Counted from the first letter of the stretch, positions 1 to 8,508 are shown. The stretch is 64,000 bases of DNA from Adlercreutzia rubneri (GCF_009755265.1 NZ_WPOO01000003.1:62001-126000), one strand, 5' to 3'. The notes: generated by a model from the letters alone, not told the origin. A program made the numbers and translations.

Positions 1-1040
1 GATTGCTCATCCCAGACAATAGGAGAATCGAGGATTTCCGACACATTTTCGACAGAGGAGTCTCCTTTCTCCTTAGAAAGAATGCCGAGGTCGCTTGCAC
101 GAAGGATTTTTTTTGTATCCTGACGTATCAAAAAAGATGCATTCGAATGATTTAGCAAAAACTCCTTATTGTGCAAATCGTTTTCGACGATGTAATTCAT
201 TATCCCAAGGAGCAGAGCGGGGTCCGAACCGGGACGATTAGACACCCACATATTCGCCTTAGACGCAGTGGTGGAGTAGTTGGGGTCAACTACGATAAGC
301 CTCGTACTTCCCTTTTCCATTGCATCAGCAAGGGGCCACCAATGCTGCCACCAAGCATCGACAAAGTTGCACCCCCACATGACAACTTTATCGGCATTGC
401 CTATGAGCGAGGCTCCATTTCGGAACATCCCGTCCCCCGCAACCCGCGCCATGCCATATCCAAGGGCCATATCTGTGCAGTAATCCACCATGGTCATCTC
501 GAGAACATTTGCAAGCCGTCCTAAAAGACCTCCAAAGTTGCCCGAACCAAGCGCGGCGCAATTCCCAGAACCCCAATAGTATGCAACAGAGCGTGGACCG
601 AATTCCTCCCTATACGATTTCCATTTTGACGCAATAGTAGATATTGCCTCATCCCAACTGATTCGTTCCCAATTGCCTTCCCCTCGCTCGCCAGCTCGCT
701 TCATCGGATAAAGAATTCGATTGGGGTTGTAAACAGCACGCATCCTTGAACGACCTCGAAGGCACATACGAGAACCCCGAGGGCTTCCGCCCTCAATCGG
801 AGAAAGCTTTACAATCTTTCCATCTCTAACGTGTGCTTCATATTGACAGTAAACACAGGTCCAGCAGCAGCCTACACGACATTTTGTTTGGTCCTCAGGC
901 TCCTCGGCAAAAGCCCCCTCATCAGGACCAAGCGCCCGTAAGACACCGCCGCCGATAAGCGCCGCCGCTCCCACAGTCGCCCCAGTAGCCTTCAGGAGAC
1001 CTCTGCGAGTGAGATTGGAACGCTTTTCGCTTCCAGACAT
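1..1040 (-). CDS. Tat-exported molybdopterin oxidoreductase, N-terminal part (cut by window edge)
   Basis: Open frame of 346 codons running off the left edge. The start is an ATG behind a GGAGGAG ribosome site. Residues 11-16 (TRRGLL) and the following Ala/Gly-rich stretch form a twin-arginine signal, so the enzyme should be exported folded. A cysteine cluster (C54, C58, C59, C62, C65, then C93 before LRGRS) marks the N-terminal [4Fe-4S] domain of the DMSO-reductase superfamily. The ISWDEA segment and the MWGCNF region fit the first molybdopterin-binding domains. The three clustered cysteines are more crowded than the usual C-x2-C-x3-C. Substrate cannot be told; Eggerthellaceae carry many paralogues, including catechol dehydroxylases. 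Base composition is more A/T rich than the neighbours, suggesting acquisition. The Mo ligand lies in a part I cannot assign with confidence. Confidence 0.88.
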   Translation of the reverse strand, partial: MSGSEKRSNLTRRGLLKATGATVGAAALIGGGVLRALGPDEGAFAEEPEDQTKCRVGCCWTCVYCQYEAHVRDGKIVKLSPIEGGSPRGSRMCLRGRSRMRAVYNPNRILYPMKRAGERGEGNWERISWDEAISTIASKWKSYREEFGPRSVAYYWGSGNCAALGSGNFGGLLGRLANVLEMTMVDYCTDMALGYGMARVAGDGMFRNGASLIGNADKVVMWGCNFVDAWWQHWWPLADAMEKGSTRLIVVDPNYSTTASKANMWVSNRPGSDPALLLGIMNYIVENDLHNKEFLLNHSNASFLIRQDTKKILRASDLGILSKEKGDSSVENVSEILDSPIVWDEQ

Positions 1041-1220
1041 TCTCTCCTCCTCTTTCGAGTGAGAGGAACGCGCAATTCAGACAGAGAGCTGATCCGCAGA
1101 ATCGTCTTGCGCTTTCCTCCTCTTTCCCATCCCCCATGGGCGAACCCGGTAATCGCGCAACAGTTTGATGGGATACCGTACATGTCTTTAGAATCGGCCG
1201 GATTCTGATGCTGCCAGTCT

Positions 1221-1280
1221 GTCATACTTTGTCATATGTTGTCAAGAGAAAATGTAGGACAATCTATGACAAAATTTGTC
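1221..1280. promoter_or_regulatory. candidate operator: three GTCAWA-type repeats at 10-bp spacing plus a palindrome
   Basis: GTCATA occurs at 1221 and 1231 and GTCAAG at 1241, exactly one helical turn apart. Bases 1268-1280 form the odd palindrome GACAAA-A-TTTGTC. The block lies in A/T-rich DNA between the molybdopterin gene (leftward) and the small ORF at 1475 (rightward), so it could serve either. Related TGTCATACTT and TTGTCATAT strings occur on the minus strand upstream of the NrfD-like gene (4188-4223). Assignment to a regulator is inference. Confidence 0.4.
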
Positions 1281-1364
1281 CTTGATTCAAAACACCGGAT
1301 CAGAGATCATTTCATGCAAACCATTTTCATGGCAGAAAATTGCACCATTTTGCAAAGTCAAGTC

Positions 1365-1392
1365 TTGATTATAGAATATTTGTTTGTATTAT
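1365..1392 (+). promoter_or_regulatory. candidate sigma-70 promoter for the small ORF at 1475
   Basis: TTGATT (1365-1370) and TATTAT (1387-1392) are separated by 16 bases in A/T-rich DNA. Transcription would begin about 75 bases before the small ORF. The rest of the 1041-1474 gap shows no other coding signal. Confidence 0.45.
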
Positions 1393-1474
1393 TATGAATT
1401 AAGCGGGGAGCTGGGGCTCTCTGCATACATCTCCCCTAACACCAATTCTAGATAACGGGAGGGAGGTGATGCAG

Positions 1475-1600
1475 ATGAGCATTTTCCTGGCCTTAGTCCA
1501 GACTTTGATTGGAGCCGCCACTCTTGGGGTTGCACTTTTGGCCCTAGAAAGCGGGGACCCGCCACATAGTGACGGGTCATCCAACAACAGCGAGGACTAG
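1475..1600 (+). CDS. small hydrophobic peptide, possibly a holin-like type I toxin
   Basis: A 41-residue ORF beginning MSIFLALVQTLIGAATLGVA and ending in a polar Ser/Asn/Asp tail. A strong GGAGGTGA ribosome site stands five bases before the ATG and a promoter-like pair lies about 80 bases upstream. The single hydrophobic helix after a short M-S-x-F-x-A-L start recalls the 'putative holin-like toxin' family, whose members are about 25-45 residues; that resemblance is by eye only. An inverted repeat (1589-1595 with 1605-1611) overlaps the stop codon and a second hairpin (1613-1636) follows, which could belong to an antisense or terminator structure. It may also be a chance ORF. Confidence 0.42.
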   Translation: MSIFLALVQTLIGAATLGVALLALESGDPPHSDGSSNNSED

Positions 1601-1612
1601 GCACCCTCGCTA

Positions 1613-1648
1613 CCGGGACGTCTTCGGGCGTCCCGGCCCTTCGGGGCC
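1613..1648. terminator. tandem GC-rich hairpins with TTCG loops
   Basis: CCGGGACGTC and GGCGTCCCGG pair around a TTCG loop (1613-1636), followed at once by GGCCC/GGGCC (1635-1648), which shares two bases and so is mutually exclusive with the first. No T-tract follows on either strand, so termination efficiency is uncertain. It lies between the small ORF and the convergent SPFH gene. Confidence 0.4.
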
Positions 1649-1695
1649 AAGTTCTCTAGGCGAGGCCCATTGTAGCACAGATGCGTCGTCGGTCG

Positions 1696-2643
1696 CTAGG
1701 CCTTCTCCCCGCCTTCGGGCACAAAGCCCTCGCTGAAGGCGCTGGGGATGACGAGCGTGCCGCCAGATTGCTTCACGGACTCGTAGGCCAGATGCATGGT
1801 GCGCAACCTCATAGCCTCGGGGTCTCCGGCATAGCTGGCGCTCGCGTCCTTCAGCATGTCGGAGATATCCGCCTCCGCCTCGGCCAGGGTCATGCGGGCG
1901 TCGCGCTCGCGGGCCGCGATGGCACCGGCGGCCATCGCCGGCTGCAGCTCGCGGGGCACCACGATGTCGCGCACCTCCACGTCTATGACGTCGATCCCCC
2001 AGCCGTCCAGCTTCGCCTCCAGCACCTCTTTCAGCTCGGCATCCAGCTGATCGCGCCGACAGGCCACCTCGGCCAGGCTCGCACGGCCGATGGCCGCCCG
2101 CAGCGTGGCCTGGGCCATCCACGCCACGGCGCTCGCGTAGTCCTCCACCTCGCAGGCCGCCTTCTTCGGGGAAAACACCATCCAGAACACCACGGCATCC
2201 ACGTTCACGGGCACCAAATCGGACGTGAGCGTCTCCTCGGCGCCGAAGTAGGTGGCCGCCACGCGCTGGTCGATGCGCACGGTGTAGAACTCGATGACGG
2301 GCCAGGTGAACACGATGCCCGGCCCCGCCACACGGTTGAAGCGGCCGAAGCGCATGACCACGGCGCGCTCCCATTCCATGACGATGTGCACCGACGAGGC
2401 GGCCAGGGCGCCAACTACCGCGGCGATCACGAGGGCCGCAAGGCCAATACTGCCCGCGAGGGCCTGGGCGCAGGCGAGCACCAGCGCGCAAACAGCGGCG
2501 AACACGATGATGGTGAACGCCACGGCGCCGTTGCGGGAGGTGCGGTTACGCCCCGTTTCCAGCCGCGCGCCCGTCTGCGGCGCCCTCTCCTGCGGGCTCG
2601 GGGAACTTGACGAGGCGTCCGCGCCGTGCTTCTTGCGGGTCAT
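1696..2643 (-). CDS. SPFH/band 7 (stomatin-prohibitin) membrane protein
   Basis: 315 residues from the ATG at 2643, which follows a good GAAGGAG ribosome site; an upstream ATG at 2667 lacks one. A basic N-terminus is followed by two hydrophobic segments (about residues 40-62 and 66-85). Then comes the SPFH core, including the VMRFGRF segment and GPGIVF, with DQR in the first strand region, and an Ala/Glu-rich helical tail. Such proteins form oligomeric membrane scaffolds and often guard proteases or organise microdomains. The 5' end overlaps the upstream GntR-type gene by 98 bases in another frame, implying coupled translation. No NfeD-like partner is adjacent; the partners here are GntR and NrfD genes. 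Confidence 0.85.
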   Translation of the reverse strand: MTRKKHGADASSSSPSPQERAPQTGARLETGRNRTSRNGAVAFTIIVFAAVCALVLACAQALAGSIGLAALVIAAVVGALAASSVHIVMEWERAVVMRFGRFNRVAGPGIVFTWPVIEFYTVRIDQRVAATYFGAEETLTSDLVPVNVDAVVFWMVFSPKKAACEVEDYASAVAWMAQATLRAAIGRASLAEVACRRDQLDAELKEVLEAKLDGWGIDVIDVEVRDIVVPRELQPAMAAGAIAARERDARMTLAEAEADISDMLKDASASYAGDPEAMRLRTMHLAYESVKQSGGTLVIPSAFSEGFVPEGGEKA

Positions 2644-3088
2644 GGGCTGCTCCTTCGCTTGTGCCATCCTTCTCGCGCTTGGCCTTGGCGGCCACGAGCG
2701 CCGCTGTGAACTGCGCGTCGATATCCTCCAGCGACATGCCGAGCTCCTGGCAGCGCTTGAGGTACTCTGCCGTGACGATCTCCGCCGTCACCTCGGCCAA
2801 GACGCCGGGCTTGTCGGACACATCGGCCACGAACGCCCCGAGCCGCCGCTTCGACACGATGTAGCCGTCCTCCTCCAGGCTCTGGTACACCTTGCTCACG
2901 GTGTTGTAGTTCACCTCCACCTCGGCGGCCAGGCCCCGCACCGTGGGCAGCTGGTCGCCCGGCAGGTAGAACCCCGAGGTGATGAGGTAGATGAAGCGGT
3001 TCTTCAACTGGAGCCAGACGGGGATGGAGCTGGCATCGTCCAGCTGGAACAGGTCCCCGGCCGGTATCGTCTTGCCTAGTTTGACCAC
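2546..3088 (-). CDS. GntR-family (YtrA-like) transcriptional regulator
   Basis: 180 residues from a GTG at 3088 that sits inside the 3' end of the NrfD-like gene. The winged helix is at about residues 14-80: PVWLQLKNRF, then LPTVRGLAAE and NYNTVSKVYQSLEEDGYI, the standard GntR recognition-helix pattern. The C-terminal part is helical and charged without a recognisable large ligand-binding domain, which is typical of the short YtrA subfamily. Such regulators usually repress the operon they lie in, so it probably controls the NrfD-like and SPFH genes. The much longer frame upstream (to 3793) is an artefact of GC-rich DNA. Confidence 0.85.
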   Translation of the reverse strand: MVKLGKTIPAGDLFQLDDASSIPVWLQLKNRFIYLITSGFYLPGDQLPTVRGLAAEVEVNYNTVSKVYQSLEEDGYIVSKRRLGAFVADVSDKPGVLAEVTAEIVTAEYLKRCQELGMSLEDIDAQFTAALVAAKAKREKDGTSEGAAHDPQEARRGRLVKFPEPAGEGAADGRAAGNGA

Positions 3089-4161
3089 AGGGTCACGTCC
3101 TCTCTTCCCGTTGCGGAGCCTTCTCCCCCGCTTTCCTCTGCGGAAGGCGCGGAACGCAAGCCCGCCGCCTCCTCGTTTTCGGAAGGTACGGAAGCGGGGG
3201 CTTCCGCTTCCTGCAGCTCCAAGGGACGCTGGGCACCGGCCTCCACCACCGCGGCGCGCAGGCCCAGAGCACCCACGAGCACGAGGGCAGCCGCAAGAGC
3301 CAGGGCCGCAGCGGGATACGCCTTCGCGACCGCCTTCGCAGCCGAGCGCGAGCGCCCGTGCCCGCGAACAAGGCAGCCGACTTCCACGGCGAGCGCCGCC
3401 GCAAGGCCGCAGGCCACGAAAGCCGCCCACCAGGGCAGCGCCGCCGGGCCGTGCATGAGGCTCGTCGCCGAGGCTCGCACACCCGCGTGATCGCTTCCCA
3501 GCGCGAAGGCGAGAAGCCCCGCGGCCGCCACCGCCTCCGCCACGATGACGACCACATCGACGCGGGCGGCGCTGCGCACCGCCTTCCGAACGCTCCCGTC
3601 GCCTTCCACGAAAAGCGCCCCGGCCATGAGCAGGGCGCAGCCGCAGGAGGCGGCCGACAGTGCGAAGAGCGCCGGTACCCAGGGCGACGACCACAGCCGC
3701 ACCCCGGAAAGCGTCTGCAGCAGCAGCCCGGCGTAAACCGCCACGACCACGGCCAGCCCGCAGGCGACGATCTCCGCGACCACCATCGCGCACCGACGCA
3801 ACCAGGGCACGTACAGAAACCGCGCCAGGGCGAGCGCCGCCGCCAGCGCCGTCAGCAGCGCCACGGCCCAGGCGCCCAGGTTCATGAGCGTCACAGGCGG
3901 TGCCGTAAACAGCGACAGCACGCGGTCGATACGCCCGAGGTCGGCGGCGAGGCAGCCGGCGCCCAGGGCCAGCGCCCCGCAGGAGAGGGCCAGCACACCG
4001 GCGACCAGGCGCTCAGCCGGGCGCTTCTCAGCGAAGTCAGGCACCACATCCGCGCCGAAGGGCTCGCGCACGAAGAGCAGGTCGGCCACAGACGCCGCGG
4101 CCACGCCGCCCGCGCCGACCCCGGCCAAGAACAGATAGGCTGTCACCAGCTCCCCGAACAA
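3076..4161 (-). CDS. NrfD/polysulfide-reductase-like integral membrane protein
   Basis: 361 residues if it starts at the TTG at 4161, just after AAGGGGG. An ATG at 4278 would add 39 residues that look non-membrane and run into kdpE. The protein opens with FGELVTAYLFLAGVGAGG, characteristic of NrfD/PsrC subunits, and has about eight to nine further hydrophobic segments. The tail is acidic and Glu/Ser-rich. NrfD proteins normally pass electrons between quinol and a ferredoxin-like subunit and a molybdenum or heme subunit; none is encoded next to it. It heads a three-gene unit with the GntR regulator and SPFH protein, and its stop overlaps the GntR start. Confidence 0.78.
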   Translation of the reverse strand: MFGELVTAYLFLAGVGAGGVAAASVADLLFVREPFGADVVPDFAEKRPAERLVAGVLALSCGALALGAGCLAADLGRIDRVLSLFTAPPVTLMNLGAWAVALLTALAAALALARFLYVPWLRRCAMVVAEIVACGLAVVVAVYAGLLLQTLSGVRLWSSPWVPALFALSAASCGCALLMAGALFVEGDGSVRKAVRSAARVDVVVIVAEAVAAAGLLAFALGSDHAGVRASATSLMHGPAALPWWAAFVACGLAAALAVEVGCLVRGHGRSRSAAKAVAKAYPAAALALAAALVLVGALGLRAAVVEAGAQRPLELQEAEAPASVPSENEEAAGLRSAPSAEESGGEGSATGREDVTLWSN

Positions 4162-4243
4162 CGCGCCCCCTTCGATTCCGTTTCCCGAAGTATGACACAA
4201 ACGCTCGCCAATGTATATGACAACATGGGGCAGAAGCGAAAAC

Positions 4244-4954
4244 CTATTCCACACGCAGCATGCGGTAGCCGATGCCAACGTGGGTTTGGAGATAGACCGG
4301 GCTGGCAGGATCGGGCTCGATCTTTTTGCGCAAGGTGGCCATGAACACGCGCAGGCTGGGCAAGTCGCTCGCCAGGGCGGCGCCCCACACCTCCTTCAGA
4401 ATGTAGTTGTGGGTGAGTACCTTGCCGGTATTGTGGGCCAAAAGCACCAGAAGCTTGTACTCGATGGGAGTCAGATGAATCTCGTCGTCGCCCCTCACGA
4501 CAACCTTGGCATCGAAGTCGATGGCGAGATCGCCATTGCGATACGTCTCCCCCGCCTCTTCCTCGGTCTCGTCGAAGGCGACGCGACGCAGCGCCACGCG
4601 CACTCGGGCAAGCAGCTCCGCAACTGAGAAGGGCTTTGTCAGGTAATCATCGGCCCCCGCATCAAGAGCCGTCACCTTATCGGCATCCTCCTGGCGCGCC
4701 GACAGAACGATGATCGGCACGTGCGACCACCCGCGCACCGCTCCGATGACCTCCGTCCCGTCGCGATCGGGCAGCCCCAAATCCAAAATGACGAGGTTGA
4801 CATCCCTCGCGCACGTAAGGTCAGCGAGAGCCGCCGTAGCCGTGGATGCCTCGCGCGAACGATAGCCGTGCACGTCAAGGGCACACGTAACCAGATTGCG
4901 CACCGCCGGGTCATCCTCCACAACGAGGATAACGCCCTCGTCTCTATCGCTCAA
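4244..4954 (-). CDS. kdpE: KdpE, response regulator of potassium uptake
   Basis: 236 residues from a TTG at 4954 preceded by GAAGGGAG. This start overlaps the kdpD stop by 11 bases and puts the receiver domain at residue 7. Receiver features are VVEDD, the phospho-acceptor D58 in VILDLGLPD, and LTKPF. The C-terminal half is an OmpR/PhoB winged helix (LTPIEYKLL, then MATLRKKIE and YRML). Together with KdpD it activates kdpFABC when potassium is low. A longer frame reaching 5071 duplicates kdpD sequence and is not expected to be used. Confidence 0.95.
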   Translation of the reverse strand: MSDRDEGVILVVEDDPAVRNLVTCALDVHGYRSREASTATAALADLTCARDVNLVILDLGLPDRDGTEVIGAVRGWSHVPIIVLSARQEDADKVTALDAGADDYLTKPFSVAELLARVRVALRRVAFDETEEEAGETYRNGDLAIDFDAKVVVRGDDEIHLTPIEYKLLVLLAHNTGKVLTHNYILKEVWGAALASDLPSLRVFMATLRKKIEPDPASPVYLQTHVGIGYRMLRVE

Positions 4955-7775
4955 CGTCCGCACTCCCTTCCTCGACGACGCCAACCGGAGCCTCTTCGCG
5001 CAGCTCTGCCGCGGGAAGAGCGAACGAGAACACGCAACCGTGCGGATAGGCATCGCGCAACACGATATCACTGCCGTGCGCCCTTAAGATAGAGCGGCAA
5101 AGCGAAAGACCCAGCCCCATTCCTCGACGCGCATCGCCCCCTTCGCCGTCCTCGCAGCCTGTGCCCACCCGTCCCCCGTGGTAGAACAGATCGAACACGC
5201 GCGCTTGCTCGGCGGGAGGGATGCCCGGACCGTCATCGGCCACCGCGACAACCACCCTATCGCCGGAAGCGCTGCGCTCGCGATGCGCGGTGAGGCGAAT
5301 GGACGACCCCGCGGGCGTGTAGGCGATGGCGTTGTTCAAAAGGTTCACCACCACCTGCACAATCAAACGTCCGTCCATCTGAGCCAGGAGAAACTCATCC
5401 TCGATCTCCACCGTCAGCCGATGCTCGCTCACAAAGCGACTGACATGGCGCAGCGCATCGGCCAGCACGTCGGAAACCAGTTCGGGGGCGCGCGACACTT
5501 CGACGTCGCCGTCGTCGAGCCGCGTCACCGACAGCAAATTCTCCACCAGATTGATCAGCCAATTCGCGTCCTCATGGATATCCGACGTCAAACGCTTCCT
5601 CTGCGCCTCGTCCAGGACGTCCCCCGAGGCGAGCAACATATCGGCGTCGCCCGAGATGCTCGTGAGCGGCGTTCGCAAATCATGGGAAATGGCACGCAGC
5701 AGATTCGAGCGCAGCGCCTCCTTCTCGGCCTTCACGGCGAGGTTCTTCCGCTCGCTCGCCAGCGCCAGAGCCTCCGCCGCCTGACCGCATTCGTCAAGCA
5801 GCGCTACGAGCAGATTGCGCTCGAAGGAGCCGAAGTCGTCGTCGCCTTGCTCCATCACCAATCCCGCCACACCGAACACGCGATCCTTCGAACGAATGGG
5901 AAGGTACAGGCAGCGCGCCTCGCGCAAGGTATCCGTCGTCGCGCCGGCGGCCTCGCCATTGGCGGCGACCCACGACGCAACAGCCATCTCGCCCGGAGCC
6001 GCGAGATCCAGCTTCTCGGCGTCTCCCCCGCCGCTGCCGGGGACATCGAAGACCCGCGGCGGAAGGAGGCCGCCATGCGCCGCCCCGTCGACCTGGTACA
6101 TCACCACCGGCCGATCGAGAATCTTCACCACTTGGGCCGCCGCCGTCTCCAAACAAGCGCCGAGGCTCACGACCGCCTGGAACTCCCGACTGCTCTCCAA
6201 AAGCACCTCGGTACGATAGGCCCGTCGCGCCGCCGTGGTCGCCTGACGCTTCAGTCGGATGGCCAAAGATGAGGCCCCCAATGTTCCTATCAGCAGAAAC
6301 GCGAAGATGATGGGGGCCGATAGGCTATAGGCATGGAAGGTGTAGCGCGGCGCCGTGAAGAAGAAGTTGTAGGCCACGACACTGCCCAGCGCCACAAGCA
6401 CGGCATACAGAAAACCATCCGCGCGCGTGGCGAGCAGCAGCGCGACCAGCAGATAGGTCATGAGGATGATCGAGGGCGTAGGGCTTGCCAGCCACGCCAC
6501 TTCCCCCAGCGCCGTCGCAACGGCTATCGCGAGAAGCGCTCGAAAAACATCGGAGGCCGTGAGGCGAAAGCTCGCATGGGTGCGCAAGCGCTCGAGCACC
6601 GAGGGGGCGTCCACCGCGGGGACGGCCGTCACCATGGCCTCGGGAGCGGCCCGCATCAACCGCGACGCCACGTCCCCGCATCCGAGCAGGCCGATGCGAC
6701 CGGGCATCGAGGGCACCACGATACGGCGAATACCCGCCGCTGCGGCGTAAAGGGCCACGGGCTGCACCGGATCGTCCCCCGTCAACGTGACGATGTGCGC
6801 ACCCATCTCCTCCGCAAGGGCGATCGAGCGGGCAAGGGCCGCATCGCCTTTCGATCGCCCCTCCACGCCCTCGCCGCCCGATTCGACCACAAGCGCCGTG
6901 CACGAGCCGCCAAACGCCTCGGCCATACCCGCTGCCGCGCGAATAACTCGCGGCGCCGCCGCATCGGCGGTCACCAGCACCAAAACGTCTTCGCCGCCAG
7001 CCGCATGCGGCACCGTAGCCGCAGAGGCGCGCGTGAGGCGGTCGGCAGCGCGACGCAGGGCAATTTCGCGCAGCGCCGCCAAATTCGATCGCGAGAAAAA
7101 GTGCGAAAGCGCCGACCCGATCCGCTCGGGCGCGTAGATTTTGCCCGAGCGCAGGCGCTTGATGAGGTCAGCAGGCTCCAAATCGACGACTTCGACCGAA
7201 TCGGCCGCGTCGAAAACGCGGTCGGGGATCCGCTCGGAGGGCGCCACAGCCGTCACGGAGGCAATCTTGTCGTTAAGCCCCTCGAGATGCTGCACATTCA
7301 CCGTCGTGTACACATCGATACCCGCACGGAGCAGCTCTTCGACATCTTGATAGCGCTTGCGATGGCGGCACCCCGGCGCATTGGTATGCGCCAGCTCGTC
7401 TACCAGCACAACTTGGGGACGGCGCTTCAGGGCGGCGTCGAGGTCGAATTCGCGCAAAGCGACGTTTCGGTGCTTCACCGATTTCACGGGCAGCACTTCC
7501 AGGCCATCGAGCAAGGCAAGGGTGTCGGCACGCGTGTGCGGCTCAACGTAGCCCACTACCACATCGACGCCCTCATCTTGGACATGATGAGCCTCGGTGA
7601 GCATGGCGAAGGTCTTTCCCACGCCGGCGGCGTACCCGAAGAACACTTTGAGCCGGCCGCGCCCCTCGAAGCGCTCCGCCTCACCCGCTTCCTCTTCCTC
7701 CCGGATTCGCTGCAGGATGGCATCGGGGTCGCCGCGGCCGCCGCCGATCTCCCATCTCTCTCGAACTTCCGCCAC
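4944..7775 (-). CDS. kdpD: KdpD, sensor histidine kinase for potassium limitation
   Basis: 943 residues from a GTG preceded by AAGGGCA. The N-terminal KdpD domain carries a Walker A motif (GYAAGVGKT, residues 47-55). A universal-stress (Usp) domain follows at about 245-370, then four clustered membrane helices (about 405-505), a GAF-like region, and the kinase core with H698 in AISHDLRTPL. The ATPase boxes are NLLNNA, DDGPGI and GMGLGL. Length and domain order match E. coli KdpD (894 residues). It lies directly downstream of kdpC and overlaps kdpE, so sensor and pump are probably co-transcribed. Confidence 0.96.
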   Translation of the reverse strand: MAEVRERWEIGGGRGDPDAILQRIREEEEAGEAERFEGRGRLKVFFGYAAGVGKTFAMLTEAHHVQDEGVDVVVGYVEPHTRADTLALLDGLEVLPVKSVKHRNVALREFDLDAALKRRPQVVLVDELAHTNAPGCRHRKRYQDVEELLRAGIDVYTTVNVQHLEGLNDKIASVTAVAPSERIPDRVFDAADSVEVVDLEPADLIKRLRSGKIYAPERIGSALSHFFSRSNLAALREIALRRAADRLTRASAATVPHAAGGEDVLVLVTADAAAPRVIRAAAGMAEAFGGSCTALVVESGGEGVEGRSKGDAALARSIALAEEMGAHIVTLTGDDPVQPVALYAAAAGIRRIVVPSMPGRIGLLGCGDVASRLMRAAPEAMVTAVPAVDAPSVLERLRTHASFRLTASDVFRALLAIAVATALGEVAWLASPTPSIILMTYLLVALLLATRADGFLYAVLVALGSVVAYNFFFTAPRYTFHAYSLSAPIIFAFLLIGTLGASSLAIRLKRQATTAARRAYRTEVLLESSREFQAVVSLGACLETAAAQVVKILDRPVVMYQVDGAAHGGLLPPRVFDVPGSGGGDAEKLDLAAPGEMAVASWVAANGEAAGATTDTLREARCLYLPIRSKDRVFGVAGLVMEQGDDDFGSFERNLLVALLDECGQAAEALALASERKNLAVKAEKEALRSNLLRAISHDLRTPLTSISGDADMLLASGDVLDEAQRKRLTSDIHEDANWLINLVENLLSVTRLDDGDVEVSRAPELVSDVLADALRHVSRFVSEHRLTVEIEDEFLLAQMDGRLIVQVVVNLLNNAIAYTPAGSSIRLTAHRERSASGDRVVVAVADDGPGIPPAEQARVFDLFYHGGRVGTGCEDGEGGDARRGMGLGLSLCRSILRAHGSDIVLRDAYPHGCVFSFALPAAELREEAPVGVVEEGSADVER

Positions 7776-7896
7776 GTCACTTGCCCTTTCGCGTCGTCCC
7801 GACAGCGCCCCTGCATCCTAGCACGCCCCACCCCTCAGCCGCATCTCATTCGCTATCCGTTTCCCTCAGGTTTTCTCCAAGCGCGCCAAGCTCCAC

Positions 7897-8508
7897 TTAC
7901 TCCAGCACGCCGTCGAGCATGAGGTTCACCTTCAGCACATTCACCCGCGCTTCGCCGATAATGCCCAACAGGGGGTACTCGGTGCACTGAGCAATAATGG
8001 CACGCACCTCTCTCTCGGGCCGTCCCGTTGCCGCAGCGATACGTTCCACCTGGTAATCGGCAGCGGCCGGCGAGATATGCGGATCGAAGCCCGATCCCGA
8101 CACCGTCACCAAATCACTTGGAACGGGCTGCGCGGCACGGTCGGGATGGGCCGCCCGCACCTGCTGTATGCGTTCGTCCACTCGCGCGGCAAACTCGTCG
8201 CTCGCGGGACTGAGGTTCTCGGGGCTGTACCACAAAAGCGGCTGCCCCTCCGCATCGGAGAAGGAGCCGGCGTCGACCACCGTGGGCCGACCCCACAAAT
8301 GGGTGTCGCTTCTAAAGGGCTGTCCCACTAACTCGCTGCCGTACTTCACCCCGTCGACCTCGATAATAGAGCCTGTCGCCTGGTACGGGAACGCTATAGC
8401 CGACAGCCCCGTCACAGCCCAGGGGTAAACGATCCCGCACAGCACACTTGCCGCGATAAACAACGCCAGGGCACTCGCGAAGCACCGCGTCACCATCTTT
8501 CCACTCAT
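7897..8508 (-). CDS. kdpC: KdpC, accessory subunit of the K+-transporting ATPase
   Basis: 203 residues from the ATG at 8508 (AGGAAG upstream). One N-terminal membrane helix (about residues 10-30) is followed by a periplasmic domain with conserved GSELVGQPF, LWGRPT, SGSGFDPHISP and ARVNVLKVNL segments. KdpC stabilises the KdpFABC complex and is thought to aid ATP binding by KdpB. A longer frame to 8718 overlaps kdpB and has no ribosome site. Eighty bases separate it from kdpB. Confidence 0.95.
   Translation of the reverse strand: MSGKMVTRCFASALALFIAASVLCGIVYPWAVTGLSAIAFPYQATGSIIEVDGVKYGSELVGQPFRSDTHLWGRPTVVDAGSFSDAEGQPLLWYSPENLSPASDEFAARVDERIQQVRAAHPDRAAQPVPSDLVTVSGSGFDPHISPAAADYQVERIAAATGRPEREVRAIIAQCTEYPLLGIIGEARVNVLKVNLMLDGVLE

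Noticed and set aside
1681..2610. Long plus-strand ORF of 309 codons opposite the SPFH gene
   Set aside because: No ribosome site or recognisable domain; it mirrors a well-supported gene in GC-rich DNA, where antisense frames are commonly open.
3089..3793. N-terminal extension of the GntR frame
   Set aside because: Arg/Gly-rich shadow of the NrfD-like gene; the GTG at 3088 places the HTH normally.
5178..6272. plus-strand ORFs opposite kdpD
   Set aside because: kdpD is complete with all kinase motifs; these frames have no supporting signal.
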